A stretch of DNA of 64,000 nt from contig CM046341.1 of assembly GCA_025403435.1 (NCBI GenBank), positions 18,747,460 to 18,811,459 of the forward strand, written 5' to 3'. Positions 11,935-23,156 of this stretch are shown here, piece after piece; position 1 is the first letter of the stretch, and every line of letters begins with the position of its first letter. The notes beneath the pieces are model-generated. The model worked only from the letters and a program-made list of their open reading frames with translations. It made no database searches and was not told where the DNA came from. Position numbers and translations under genes: made by a program. The stretch comes from Artocarpus heterophyllus. Lineage: Eukaryota; Streptophyta; Magnoliopsida; Rosales; Moraceae.

Positions 11935-12958
11935 ACTCCTTGCAAGATTCTTTCCACACCATTTGCTAGTTTTAGCTTCACAGAACCAATTCCCATTACT
12001 TGGAAAGCCTCGTTATTTCCTAGAAGTACCTGTCCACCATTGACCTTCTTGTATGATAAGAACCACTCTTTATTTGGGCACATGTGAAACAAGCATCCAG
12101 AATCAAGCACCCACTCTGTTTGATTTTTAATTTCAGAAACACAAAGGACTTTAGCACTTTCATAACCATCTAAGGCTACATCAACATCTGCATCTCCATT
12201 ATCATTCTACTTCTCGATTCTAGGTCTCTTTCTTTCTGGACAGTCCCGTTTGAAATGGCCTTCCTAGTGACACAGAAAACATTTCCTTTTAATATTTGAT
12301 CTTGATCTTGAAATCTTCTTGCCTTTAAATTCTCTTTTCTTAGATCGACCCCTGATGTTTAACCCTTCTGCTAAACTCTCTTCTCTACCCTCTGTTTTCT
12401 TTTTCAGTTCTTTTGAAAATAAAGTTGATTGAACTTCCTCCAATGAAATTGAATCTCTTCCATAGATTAAAGTATCAGATAAATTTTCAAATTCACTGGG
12501 CAAAGATCTTAATAACAATAAGGCCTGATCTTCATCCTCAATCTTAATATCTATATTTTCATCATCAAGAATTACCTTGTTGAAGTCATCCATGTGATCC
12601 TCGAGAGACTTTCCAGGCAGTATCTTGAAATTATTCAGCTTCTATTTCATGTACAATCTATTGGCAAGAGACTTTATCATATATAAATTTTTGAGTTTTA
12701 GCCACACAGTCGCTGCTGATTTCTCCTTCGAAACTTTTCTGAGCACCTTATCGCCCAAGCATAGGATTAGGGCACTGTGTGCCTTATCAAGAATATCTTT
12801 CTTTTTCTCTTTTTTGAGAGAGTGCTAGAAAGATTTTTCTCACCAGACAATGCATCTTTAAGTCCTTGTTCAACCAGGATCGCTCTCATCTTCATTCGCC
12901 ACAATCCGAAGTCATTCTTCTCAGTGAATTTCTCGATATCGAACTTGGCAATCCCCAT
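11935..12958 (-). pseudogene. Old copia gag and protease, proximal half
   Basis: On the minus strand, gag starts MGIAKFDIEKFTEKNDFGLW at 12958. It continues through a UBN2-type segment (about 12593-12264, with LPSEFENLSDTLIYGRD) to a degraded zinc knuckle near 12264, then the protease (about 12110-11935) with MLDSGCLFHMCPN. In copia proteases this is the DSG catalytic motif. Stops and frameshifts separate these blocks. The protein frame resumes at 2228, proving that 1-2228 and this segment were one element before the 2229-11934 insertion. Confidence 0.88.
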
Positions 12959-12990
12959 TTATTGAAAGAACCCATTCTCTAATGCCAAAT

Positions 12991-13302
12991 TGTAAGAAAA
13001 AATTGCTTCCTAATTTTTGGTTCAAGCTACTCAAACTTTGAAATAGAGAAATTGAAAAGAACAGGAACTAGAGAATTGATGAAATTCGTCTGCAAGATTT
13101 TATTCGTGGCAAAACTTCCTCTCGATTTTTGTTTCTTTCCTCAATAGCCTTTGTACACCACACAATGACCTGACTTATGCTCTATATATACAATTCAGTA
13201 ACTGACATTGTAGTAACAATAAAACAGATTAACAAGATCTCTAACCTGCCTAACTAATTTTGAACAAAATATGTTATGAGTACAAAAAATTTATCCTCTA
13301 CA
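12991..13302 (-). repeat. 5' LTR of the old minus-strand copia element
   Basis: Read on the minus strand it starts TGTAGAGGATAAAT (13302) and ends TTTTTTCTTACA (12991). It is followed by a decayed primer-binding site (TGGCATTAGAG, about 12984 downward) and then gag. A TATA box lies at 13181-13189. The matching 3' LTR lies left of the window, so the limits rest on TG...CA ends and context only. Confidence 0.7.
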
Positions 13303-13320
13303 ATTCAATTACCATAAGCT

Positions 13321-13570
13321 TGGCCATATGTCATCTATTTATTTGCCTTCCTTGCTGAGCTGTTTAAAGTCTTAGCCAATCTTTTATCGTCATCAATATA
13401 TCCTTCAATATCATAACCAAATGACTGGAACTTGACTCTCCATGACAAGTAGTTAATTTTGTTGAGTTTTAGCGAAAGTTGAAAGGCTGCATTAATTGCT
13501 ACAAGTTGACTTGGTTGATTTAAGGCTATGATTTGATTAGCAAAAGGTTTGGATTGAAAGCATTAGGATC
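13321..13570 (-). pseudogene. Copia gag N-terminal fragment
   Basis: Minus-strand reading gives a segment with QPSQLVAINAAFQLSLKL, NYLSWRVKFQSFGYD and IEGYIDD. This matches the N-terminal pattern of plant copia gag (hydrophobic start, then LxLxxxNYLxW...GYDLxGFVDG). It is not in phase with the old copia gag that starts at 12958 and lies outside that element's LTR, so it is a separate relic. No LTRs or pol are visible next to it. Confidence 0.6.
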
Positions 13571-16258
13571 TTGGTTATTTCGGCCATGACTAAACGTTGT
13601 TCGATGGCAGAGAGTTGTTTTGGGAATGCTTGTTAAAAACAAATGGAGCTCTATATCATAATACGTTTAGAATGGCTTGAGTAAAATGGTCATAGCCTCC
13701 ATTGTTTGAAGCTAATGAATATACGAGTACAAGTATCAGTTCCTTGGTGTAAGCCTACAAAAGTGAAACTAAATAATCAACTATAGCAAAAAATGATCAC
13801 AAGATATTAATTCAAATATGATCTGATGAATCAATTGATAAAGTGGAGATGTTTCTGCTTACCAATTATGTACGGGCAGACATGTTCGACCTGACATTGG
13901 TTAGGTGATGTCATGGCACGACCACTGCAGGTGAGTTGGGGATGAGCAAGCAACTTTCTTGGGTTCTTTGTGCACCCCTACAGCAAACTTATTACCATTT
14001 CTCTCTTCTCCTTTCTTATTTCTCCTCTCTGTGGCAAGTTTGTCACCTGACTTCCATGTCGAAAACCCTTTCAACTAGGGTCGAGCCACTATGGGCGCTC
14101 TCGACCCCTCGTGAGTAAATCTCGTCCATGGTTCTCACTTTGCTCTCAATCGAGGGTTGAGCCACCGGCAACATTTCCAATCTTTACCTATTGAATAAAT
14201 CTCATCCCAAGGACCCAAGAACTCGCTACTCCGTCATTGTCAAGGGGTTGAGCCACTGTCAACCGATGCCGAAGTCAGTTTTTTTTTTGTTGAATTATTA
14301 AGAAGTTTCGTTAATTGGCTGACTAGTTATTGTAACTTAAAGCCATCCAAAAACTCTTACTAGTTGAAATGATTGGTTATTATCATTGATCAATATACTT
14401 GTATATTTCTTAAGAGGGAAAAAAACAACAACAACACAACACAGATGCATTGATGTATGCTGTGTGAACTGAAATTTCATTTTGAAGTCCAACCGGCATG
14501 TGCCCAAGTAGAGTTGCAACCACCTTTTCATAATTAAGTTCGCATGTTTTCTTCGCAATGGTAGAATAAAAGCAAAGTAATTCGACCCACGCGCTACCGA
14601 CATCACAAACCCAAAGTACCCAAACAGTCAAAACCAAGTAACTGCAGTTAAAATATAATAATCTACCCAAATTTCGAACAAGAAACGTTAAAAAAACGTT
14701 TTCATCTCAATGGATTAAAACTAAAAACTGTAATATAATATACTTTTTATATCGAATCTTACTGTCAATTAAACAGTGAGATTATGAGCAATGAGATTAA
14801 ATAGATTGCTAAAAACATTTGGCCTGCCCAGGATTTTTCCCGTTGAGTCTTTTGTTTTCTTTTTTGGTGTCCCCTTGTCATAAAGAGCCACTTCATTTAC
14901 ATGTTTGGCCTTCAGCTCTGATGATATTGTCATTATCAAGTAGCCGTTTGCAAGACAGTGTTGTCCCTTTGAGTGCAAGTTTCATGCTGATTATGTAACG
15001 AAACTATAATTACTTGTCCATAGACCTCAACATCGAAACTTATTGTGACTACGATTGCACTAACGCTGTGGCCAAACTACATTCACCTTTCATGAGCGGA
15101 AAAAAAAAATACATTTACCTTTTTGTGTATTACTATTCTTTTAACGTGGTAAAACCAAGCGTTGCTCCTTAATCAGTTACTTAAATAGCGGTCGAGGTAT
15201 AACAAATAACGTTACAATTAAGCAATCAAAGCACAATATAGTAGTTTTGGTGTATTGCTTTGTATATGACACCAAGCATTTATTTAGTACATCGAGGTAT
15301 GAACTCTCTAGCAAAAAGCAACATGATGGACTGCATAAGCCAAGAAAACATGCAAGTCAGCTGAACTTCTTGTAGGTCAACACTTTCATCCTTTTTTTTT
15401 TTTTTTGGTAATTGAGTCCTAAATTTCCAAATCAATAGGCAGGATCAATTTGTCCAATCTGATGAAGGTTAGACCACGGACAAAAGAGACAAACCATGAA
15501 ACGTTCTTGGGGCACAAATGCTAAAATTTAAAAAACATAATTGGAATCACTGACAGTCGTTCTCTTGTCCCACTAAGTTATGTTATCCATAAACTAATCA
15601 GAGCCAATTTAAGAACCTAAGACTTTTGCTACCCTTTTTTTAGAACCTAAAAACAATGTCAAAAGCTGATCCAATTAAGGCCTACCAGGGCAATGAAAAT
15701 GTCTCGGTGATTGATTATCACAGCTAGAAAATTCAACTTGATGCAACCTATGGACCAGGTGAACTTGTTAACACGATCTAACAAAACTATTTTCGTTTGG
15801 CAACTCCGTTCTAACAACATAGTTGAAACTGCTACAGTGTAAAGCAAATATAAGCTGCAGTGTAAAGCTCTCACATGTTAGAGTAAAATCGTTCCAACTT
15901 TTAGTTATGACAGTTTGTCAAACACACTCTTAATAATCCACTATCGAACTATATATACATGTGAAAGAAAAGGGTTTAATATTTCTCCTAAAAGTGGTAC
16001 CTGTTTATGAAGAAAAACATAAACATATATCCACTTCTTTTCTTTACTTTGAGGTAGGCACTTGAACGCCTGGATTTTATATAATTAACCTATCCCACAC
16101 ATTGACTACAAAGATAATCAAAAAATGTGACTTGGTGGAAGTGCGTGTGCAAAATAAATAAATAAACTATTTTCGTGACTATCATTGGTTTGGTGAAGTG
16201 CGCGGCCCCCCTGGCTTAGCTGAATGGAGATTCCACTACCTCCTCTAAAAAGAAAATT
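13571..16258. other. Non-coding stretch with a degenerate tandem repeat and a MITE-like foldback
   Basis: No gene could be supported. Three spaced copies of GTYGAGCCAC with similar flanks occur at 14080, 14156 and 14247. A foldback copy of a small repeat family sits at about 15780-15935. A 69-codon minus-strand open frame at 14978-14769 has protein-like composition but no recognisable domain. The segment just upstream of 16334 is expected to hold the RALF promoter and 5' UTR. Confidence 0.5.
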
Positions 16259-16333
16259 GTGAAAAGACATATAAAGTGCTTCCAAGTGGGAAAGAATGGA
16301 AAGCCTCAGAAACAAAAGCACCGGCCAGAAATC

Positions 16334-16666
16334 ATGGTTTCTCTCCAATTCTATAACTACATCGTAATTCTTAGCCTTCTATATTTCAGCAACGCCTCGC
16401 TGATTAAAGGCTACGCATACACAGCCTGCAATGGTTCAATAGCAGACCGCCATCTAGAAGGTGAGATGTTTATGGAGTCAGAGATAAGTAGAAGGGTTCT
16501 TGAGCAGAAAAAGTACATCACACCTGGAGCCTTAAAGCCAGATCAGCCAGTTTGCGGAGGTCCAAGAGGGGAAGCTTATAGCAAAGCCGGAGACTGTCTT
16601 CCAGAATCGTCTAACCCGCCAGACCGAGGGTGCCAAAAGTATTATCATTGCAGGTCTAGTTCCTGA
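16334..16666 (+). CDS. RALF-like secreted peptide precursor
   Basis: A 110-residue prepropeptide. Residues 1 to about 27 (MVSLQFYNYIVILSLLYFSN onward) form a hydrophobic signal peptide. A variable propeptide follows, with RRVL matching the RRxL cleavage site of subtilase S1P, then KKYITPGALK and a C-terminal domain with the four family cysteines (VC, DC, GC, HC), ending CRSSS. RALF peptides are secreted ligands of CrRLK1L receptor kinases and raise apoplastic pH, acting in growth, fertilisation and immunity. The usual YISY motif is replaced by YITP, so receptor binding may differ; RALF-like members with this pattern exist, but the paralogue is not assigned. An in-frame ATG lies 25 codons upstream (16259) but would bury the signal peptide, so 16334 is preferred. 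Single exon, as is typical. It looks intact. Confidence 0.9.
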   Translation: MVSLQFYNYIVILSLLYFSNASLIKGYAYTACNGSIADRHLEGEMFMESEISRRVLEQKKYITPGALKPDQPVCGGPRGEAYSKAGDCLPESSNPPDRGCQKYYHCRSSS

Positions 16667-17553
16667 TCCAAGCTCCATGGATTTTGCAGACCTATGCTTA
16701 GGGCTTGAAGCTGCAACGCAAATGTTTCTACCCCATATATTGTCCTATCAAGTGTGCAAGAGTTAGCAGCTTCCTCTTCTCTCTCTCTCTCTCACTTTTT
16801 TATTATTTTTTTTATTTTCCTATGCCTCGATGATTCATCATACTGTAATCAATTCCTAAATATATCGAATAATTTGATGGGGTTTTGACAAAGTAGGTAA
16901 ATCTATTTAAACATTTGTCTACTCTCTCTGACCCAATACTTGCTAATGAAGACGAGACAATATGCTAAATTTAGTAGTTCTTTTTCGAGATATTAAGCTT
17001 TGTCACAGGCACAGATGTCTGAAAAGCCCAATAGAATCCAGCCTAAGCTGACAACCTGGTATCATCTTCTATCGATAATTTTACAGTATTGTTGCAACTG
17101 CAGAAATTGTTTGGATGCCAATATTAGAGCACTTTGAATATAATAAGCTGAAATTTGACACACAGACAGATCTCTTTTATATATGACAACAAACCATAAA
17201 TTGGAATAGGTATGAACTGTGAAAGAACCCCCGCAGTGTGGCATCCATCAACTACCACCTTAATACGTAAATATGTAGTTATAATTATTATCAGATATTA
17301 AGAGTTAGCAGCATGATGTGTTGCACAAAACCCAAAATAGAAAAAGAAAAGAATCCGGTATATAAAAACATGAGGTTGCCTTATCAAGGAACATCCTCCG
17401 ACATTTTTTTCTCCACATTGAGTATCTTCTACATGAAATCAGTTTTTAAAATGGTAAGCTATCTAGGCCATTTCGGCCCAGGAAAGAAGAACAAGTGAAT
17501 AGAGCTTGCATCTAAGTGAGGTAATTACAGAGTGCAATTTTGAGTTTGGACAC
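16667..17553. other. Intergenic region between RALF gene and methyltransferase pseudogene
   Basis: This is the 3' flank of the RALF gene, with a CT-repeat tract at about 16780-16797. No further coding sequence could be supported; short open frames here lack domains and codon bias. Confidence 0.5.
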
Positions 17554-19148
17554 CTACTTAAATGAAAGCTTCCATACCTCTCGGACATTAGAATAACCAT
17601 CTGCAACTTCAGCAACCATGCTAGAAGCCATAAGACCTGCAGAATTTTAGGGAGAAGAGCAAAAAAAATACCGAACTATTTCACTATTCCATGTAGTAAC
17701 CATCAAAACATCAGAAGAATCTAATGTCAAAGTTAGAGAAGAATATAATTCACTTATTTGCTGAAAATACAATAGCTCACCGTCTTTCTCCACCATAGAT
17801 GGGAATTGCTGTGTTCCTCCCCTTACTCCAAAAAAATGCTTCTTTGCCGCCATATATACTACACCATTTGGATGGCTCATGCACTGAAAAGTGCAAATTA
17901 AACACTTCAAATCTATACGTTCATGTAACAAAGGAAAAACATTGGTAGGATTCCTTCTATAAAGTAACACCTTTTTTATAAGTTCATGAAGTCTTTGGAG
18001 AACAGTGGTGGAATGGACAGTCTTTGCCATTAAAATTATATCATACCCATGAGCTAGACCATCCCCTGAACTACAATCAGACTCCTTTTCAATGTCACGT
18101 ACATGAGGAAGAAGTTTATCAATTTCACTCCAGTCACTGGCAAAGAAACTAACTTCGGTCCCTGTCTAACAATCTGTCACATTTTCTTTCAAAGACTGAA
18201 ATACTTTCTTGATATTTGCATTTACATTAGGTACGGAAAGGCATTTAAGGACCTCAGCATTGAAGTCTTGAAAATGAACGGCACAAAGAAGCTTACAGCA
18301 GCTAATTTAGGACATTGCAGTAGAAGTCGAGAACCAAGAAATTCACCTCAAGGCATGAAAAAATTCCAGGAAGTCCACGACCACAACCAAGCTGAAAAAT
18401 TATCAAAAGAGAAATGAGAAAGTCGTAATGAGGAAAAGGAGCAAAGAAGATAAAAGAGGACTCATCTATCGTCAACATCCTTCCATGGGAATTAATCATT
18501 GAAAATCACCGAGTGGCTACGGTTATGCTTTCTACCCCAGTCATACAGCCATAAATTAAGGCCTGGTTAAAATAATAAAAGAATCACAAAATTAAATGAC
18601 TAAAATAAACTACTCTTTTTTTTAATCAAAATAAAAGACACGGTTACAAAGTTCACTGCTCCAATCAAAGCCTTCTCTTTAGCTTCCATTTCACCACCGC
18701 AAGTAACATTAGCAAATGATACCAACACAATGTTGTATTGGACCATTAGAGTTGATTTAAGTCATAAAAAACATAAACTTCCTCAGACTAAACAAGTACC
18801 AACTACTAAGTAGAGAAATCAAACTAGGACATTCAGTTTAAAGCCATTAAGATCATAAGATGGGATGTAGAAAATATGTACACGCCTGGAGAATATTCTC
18901 CGATATGATTTTTTTTTTTAATTTGTTTTAACAATTAAGATATTTTTTCCAAAATGAGCATATGCTACGATGATATGAACCTAGGATAGTGTATCAACAA
19001 CTCCTAGAAAGACTCACGAAAATCTCAGTCAGAAGTGTGAAGAATTAAACATGAAAGTAAAAGTGCACTTCTAAAAAATATTTATAATCTAAAATCAAGA
19101 AGCAAAAAGTTAATTAAAAAAAAAAAGAAAAAGAAAAAAAGAACCTTC

Positions 19149-19791
19149 TGCTGGGGGTATGCTCGGCGCCATCCCAGAGGAACACCTCATTGGCAGATCA
19201 GCTACTGTACTCAGCAGAAGCCATTGGGAAGGCAATCCACAACCCTTTGACCTCGGCCCTTCCTCCCAAGGTGCTCTACAAGGCCCCCACTAGCTGTGAC
19301 GCAAGTCCTCACCTCCTCGGGATGACACATGCTCAAGTCAGGTTGCTAGAGCCTACAACCATGCAGCCACTTGCCACAAAAGGTCGACATATGGCCTCAC
19401 TTCTGCCGTCAGATGGAGGCCAATCCATCGGTGAAGGCCGTGACACATGTCACCTACTCTCTGATAGACCTTGATGTGACCCAGGCCGTCGGTTAAACCC
19501 ACCTAACACTCGATTCAAGTGGTGGCCTATAAATAAAGCGCATTTACTACGACTCAAAGTCAATGTGCTTCTTCCAAACCACCTAGATCCCACACTCTGC
19601 CAAACAGTGCCTTGAGCGCCGGAGAGCCCCTGTCCAGTACCATACCGATGTTTCCCTTTACCTCCGAAGCATCCCTCCTCTTGTCGCAAGTACGTCCAAG
19701 CAGGCCGAGACAAGCAGGGAAGAGCCGTCTAAGCACCGTGCACAACCGCACGTGATGTTGATCCGCCACCACGCACTAGTAAGCATCAACA
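19149..19791 (+). repeat. 5' LTR of the Tat element (643 bp)
   Basis: It begins TGCTGGGGGTATGC and ends AAGCATCAACA, pairing with 30009-30641. A TATA-like ATAAATA lies near 19530. Right after it, TTTTGACGTTGAAAGG at 19792 onward resembles a decayed form of the TTTGGCGCCGT-type primer-binding site common in Tat elements. Confidence 0.85.
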
Positions 19792-21430
19792 TTTTGACGT
19801 TGAAAGGAGAGCCCCTAGGCCTTCACTGCATCTAAAACTACCAGCCACATCCACTTGCAACTCAAGCATAATGACGAGAGGAAATACTCAGGACAAGGGT
19901 GCCCAACAGGAGGGGTAGGGCGAAGCCCAAAACCGAAGCCAAAAATTGAACAGACCCCGAGGTCGACCGCGGATAGCAAGATCCCAATCCGACGGCCAAG
20001 GTAGCGCAACCAGGGCAGAGCAAGATAGAGAAGACCTGGTTGCCCAGGATCCGATCCGAGAATTCACAACCGCAATCTGGCTTCTCAGGCAGCAAATGGC
20101 TCAACAACAAGCTCAATGGCAGCCACCTCCTACCCTCCTTCCCCCAGCCCAGGAAGACTAGGTCAGAGTTTGAGCAGGGGAGAGGGGTAACGTTCGAGAT
20201 GATGCCGATTCCAAGCATTCAAAACAGACCACCCATTGAGTCTCGACAAACAACAAGCTTATTCGGGAAAGTCGGATCGGCCCTCAAGAGGACTGAGACC
20301 GATCCTCGCAAGGCTCCCGAGCGTCGGTGTTCAACAAACTCGGGCGCCAAGGAGATGGCCAACCCCAGGACAGGTAGGCCGGAGGAGGAAACAAGGTTGA
20401 GAGAGGTGCCTAATATAGCGTCGAATTGCCCGAAGATACCAACAGCCGCCAATTCCGAGAACTACAACGGCATATTGATCAAATCCGCAACAACCGTTTT
20501 GGGGTCGACGAGGGTGGTATGCCGGACCTGCCATTCACAGACGCCATCATGCGGGCTGCAATGCCCTCCAAATTTAAGGTCCCGCAGATCAAGGCTTTTG
20601 ACAGGACAATTGACGCCGACGAGTGCATGAAGCTGTATCGGGGGCATATGCTACTCCAAAATGCCAACGACGCCGCCATGTGCAAAGCGTTTTCACTCAC
20701 ATTAACCAGCCCAGCTCGGCAATGGTTTATAAGGCTGACAATTCATGTTCACGTGTCATGTTCGTGTCAACACGTTTACAACACGACACGATTAATAAAC
20801 GTGCTTGAAATGTAAACACAAACACGACACGATTAATAAACGTGTAACATGGCACGTCACGACTAAAAAAACTTACTACATAATTTTTTTACTATATATA
20901 TTTGTTTAATTTCGTATACTATATAATTTTTTTATTTCCACTAACAAAATTTAAAAAATAAAGCCAAAATAAATTAAAAGGCCTTAAATATTAGAGCTTG
21001 TAATTTTAGACACAGCACGATAAAACGACACGAGATAAACGGATTTAGACCACATGTATATTAATTGGGCCATAAATGGGTTGACACGAATAACACATAA
21101 ATAAACGGGCTAGATTCATGCTAGCACGTTTAACACTCTTTAACATGTTTAATTAAACATGCAGTAAATGTGTCAACATGATACGGCACGATCCGGCCGT
21201 TTAGAGCACATTTAAACTCTAGATTCGTGCTAACACGTTTAACACAACATGGCACAATCCACCCATTTATAGCACGTTTAAACTCTAAATTCGTGCTAAC
21301 ACGTTTAACACGCTTTAATACGATTAATGATTAATTAAACATGCAGTAAATGTATCAACACGACACGAAACGATCCGCCCATTTACAACACATTTGAACT
21401 TAAAAATAATTTATGATTTTGCAGGTTTAA

Positions 21431-21480
21431 GGATTCGAACCTTAAACCTGAGCGAGGTTTAATGCACTTGCCATCACCAC
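21431..21480 (-). promoter_or_regulatory. tRNA-like Pol III box B (and weak box A) inside the foldback arm
   Basis: Minus strand reads GGTTCGAATCC at 21441-21431, an exact Pol III box B, with TGGCAAGTGC about 30 bases upstream as a weak box A. The right arm has a decayed copy (TTTGAATC near 22470). There is no cloverleaf, so this is not a tRNA gene; it may be a relic of a tRNA-derived sequence. Confidence 0.35.
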
Positions 21481-21561
21481 ACCAAATGATGTTTTGGTAT
21501 CAAATGATAGCTTTTAATTTATTTGTTATGACTTTATGTTTTTGTTCATTAGCTTCCAAAA

Positions 21562-21613
21562 ATCCCACATGGAAAGAAAACGAGAATGTCACTTAAGATG
21601 CTCTCTATATAAA
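21562..21613 (+). promoter_or_regulatory. USE-like element plus TATA box in left foldback arm
   Basis: ATCCCACATGG at 21562-21572 is one base from the plant snRNA upstream sequence element RTCCCACATCG. TATATAAA follows at 21606-21613 after 33 bases. The inverted arm keeps both (GTCCCACATGG at 22333-22323, TATATAAA at 22289-22282, minus strand) with the same 33-base gap. No known snRNA sequence follows either copy. Confidence 0.35.
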
Positions 21614-23156
21614 CTATCAGTTTCACTTTCAACCTGCGTCAAAAATGAAGCTTTATAGCTTTAAAATAAATTCTCCAATTTAAAAATTGGGGGAAAAATA
21701 CAGTTTAAAACCTTTAATAATTAAATATTATTATATTCTTTACATCAATATTTAAGGCTTTTTTATTTATTTTGGCTATTAAAAAAAATTATATAGTAAA
21801 AAAATTATATAATAAGTTTTTTTAATCGTGTCGGTTAGTATTAATTAGATATTTTATTGGTTTTTTTAAAATTTTTTATAATTTTCAATTAATTGGGTTA
21901 TAAATGTGTTATATACGCGTTGTTATCGTGTCAACCTGTCACTGCCCGTTTAGTAATCGTGTTAATCGTGTCGTGTCGTGTTGTGCGTGCCATAGGCGTG
22001 TCGTATTCGTATTTGCATTTCTGGCATGTTTATTAATCGTGTCGTGTTCGTGTTCAGCTTAATTGTGTCGTGTTCGTGTTCAGCTTAAACATGTCAAGCT
22101 GTAACGACATGCGACACGATTTTGCCAACCCGATTAAATATTGGTGTAAAGAACATAATAATATTTAATTATTAAATGTTTTGAACTATTTTTTTCCACC
22201 AATTTTTACATTAGAGAAGATTTATTTTAAAGCCATAAATGGCTTCACTGGCGCTACGTGAAGAAGGTGAAAAACTGATGGTTTATATAGAGAGCAATTG
22301 AGAGAGAGAGTTCATTTCCTTTCCATGTGGGACTTTTGAAAGGTAATGAACAAAATCCTAAAACCATAATAAACAAATTAAAAGCTATCATTTGACACCA
22401 AAGCATCATTTGGTGTGGTGATGGGCTGGTGGTAAGTGTAATAAGAAACCTTGCTTAAGTGCAAAGTTTGAATCTTAAACCTACAAAATCATAAAAAAAT
22501 TTTATTTTTAAGTTTAACATGCTAGCACGAATCCAACCCGTTTATTTTCGTGTTATTCGTGTAAACTAATTTATGGCTCCATTTATCTCGTGTCGTTTTC
22601 GTATCGTGTCATCGTGCCGTGTCCAAAATTACCTTCTCTAGTGGTTTTGGCGCATTAAGCCAGGCACCATCACTTCTTTCTACCAGTTATCTGATGCCTT
22701 CTCGGCAGCCTTCTCTACGACCAGAACGAGGAGAAAGCAAGTCACCCACATCTACGCCGTTAAGCAAGGAGATGGAAGTGTCAAGGACTACATCAACTGC
22801 TTTACCCGAGCAGCGCTGGAGATGAGACACATTGAGGATGAGACCTTGAAATATGCGTTCACGAAGAGACTCGGAGACAAGAACCTAACGTGGTCACTCG
22901 CTTTCGAGCAGCCAAGCACCTTTCCTAGATGCTAGGGTATGCTCAAAGATACACCAATGCGGCTGAGTATATGAAGAGTCGCCGAGAAGGCGAAGGCAGC
23001 AGCGATGGTGGCATGAAGGGGAAGAAGTAGAAGACCCCGCCCAAACATCCGAGGCCGATCATAGCAAGAAAAAGGATAAGCAGAAGACTGACAAACTTAA
23101 AGTCCCGACTGGGAAATTCTAGACCTACACTCCTCTGGTCGGCCAACATCGACGAT

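Larger units (their letters stand above)
20736..22627. mobile_element. Foldback element (pair) with CGTGT/ACACG repeats, inserted in Tat gag
   Basis: A 1.9 kb block of non-coding DNA breaks the gag reading frame. It is rich in ACACGACACG on its left and CGTGTCGTGT on its right. Two inverted-repeat pairs are visible: 20736-20995 with 21745-22135, and 20998-21740 with 22140-22627, giving the interleaved order A-B-A'-B'. The left B arm has an internal tandem expansion (about 21110-21400) that the right arm lacks. No transposase is present, so it is non-autonomous; the superfamily is not identified and no target duplication is clear. Confidence 0.75.
19871..23130 (+). pseudogene. Tat gag, interrupted by a foldback insertion
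   Basis: A likely start MTRGNTQDKG at 19871 is followed after several stops by the gag core: MPDLPFTDAIMRAAMPSKFK, KAFDRTIDADECMKLYRGHM and SLTLTSPARQWF (20520-20735). The core is cut there and resumes at about 22628 with KLPS, then TRTRRKQVTHIYAVKQGDGS, DYINCFTRAALEMRHIED and NLTWSLAFEQPSTF (to about 22930). It ends in the zinc-knuckle segment at about 23240 (YCNFYKDVGHNTHDC, with Tyr where the family has His or Cys). Multiple frame changes make it non-functional. It is the structural capsid precursor of the element. Confidence 0.85.

Noticed and set aside
14769..14978. 69-codon minus-strand frame with protein-like composition
   Set aside because: No recognisable family and no neighbouring exons; chance open frame cannot be excluded.
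18540..18590. Second copy of the methyltransferase exon (GLNLW-like reading on the minus strand)
   Set aside because: Similarity covers only a few residues; the better exon with the full motif is at 30888-30984 beyond the Tat insertion.
19690..19735. GCAGGCCGAG in the Tat 5' LTR as another member of the TCGGCAGGCCGA clusters
   Set aside because: A single isolated occurrence in GC-rich sequence with no neighbouring units.
21421..21480. Possible tRNA gene around GGTTCGAATCC
   Set aside because: Only box B is exact; no acceptor stem or anticodon arm can be folded, and it lies inside an inverted-repeat element.
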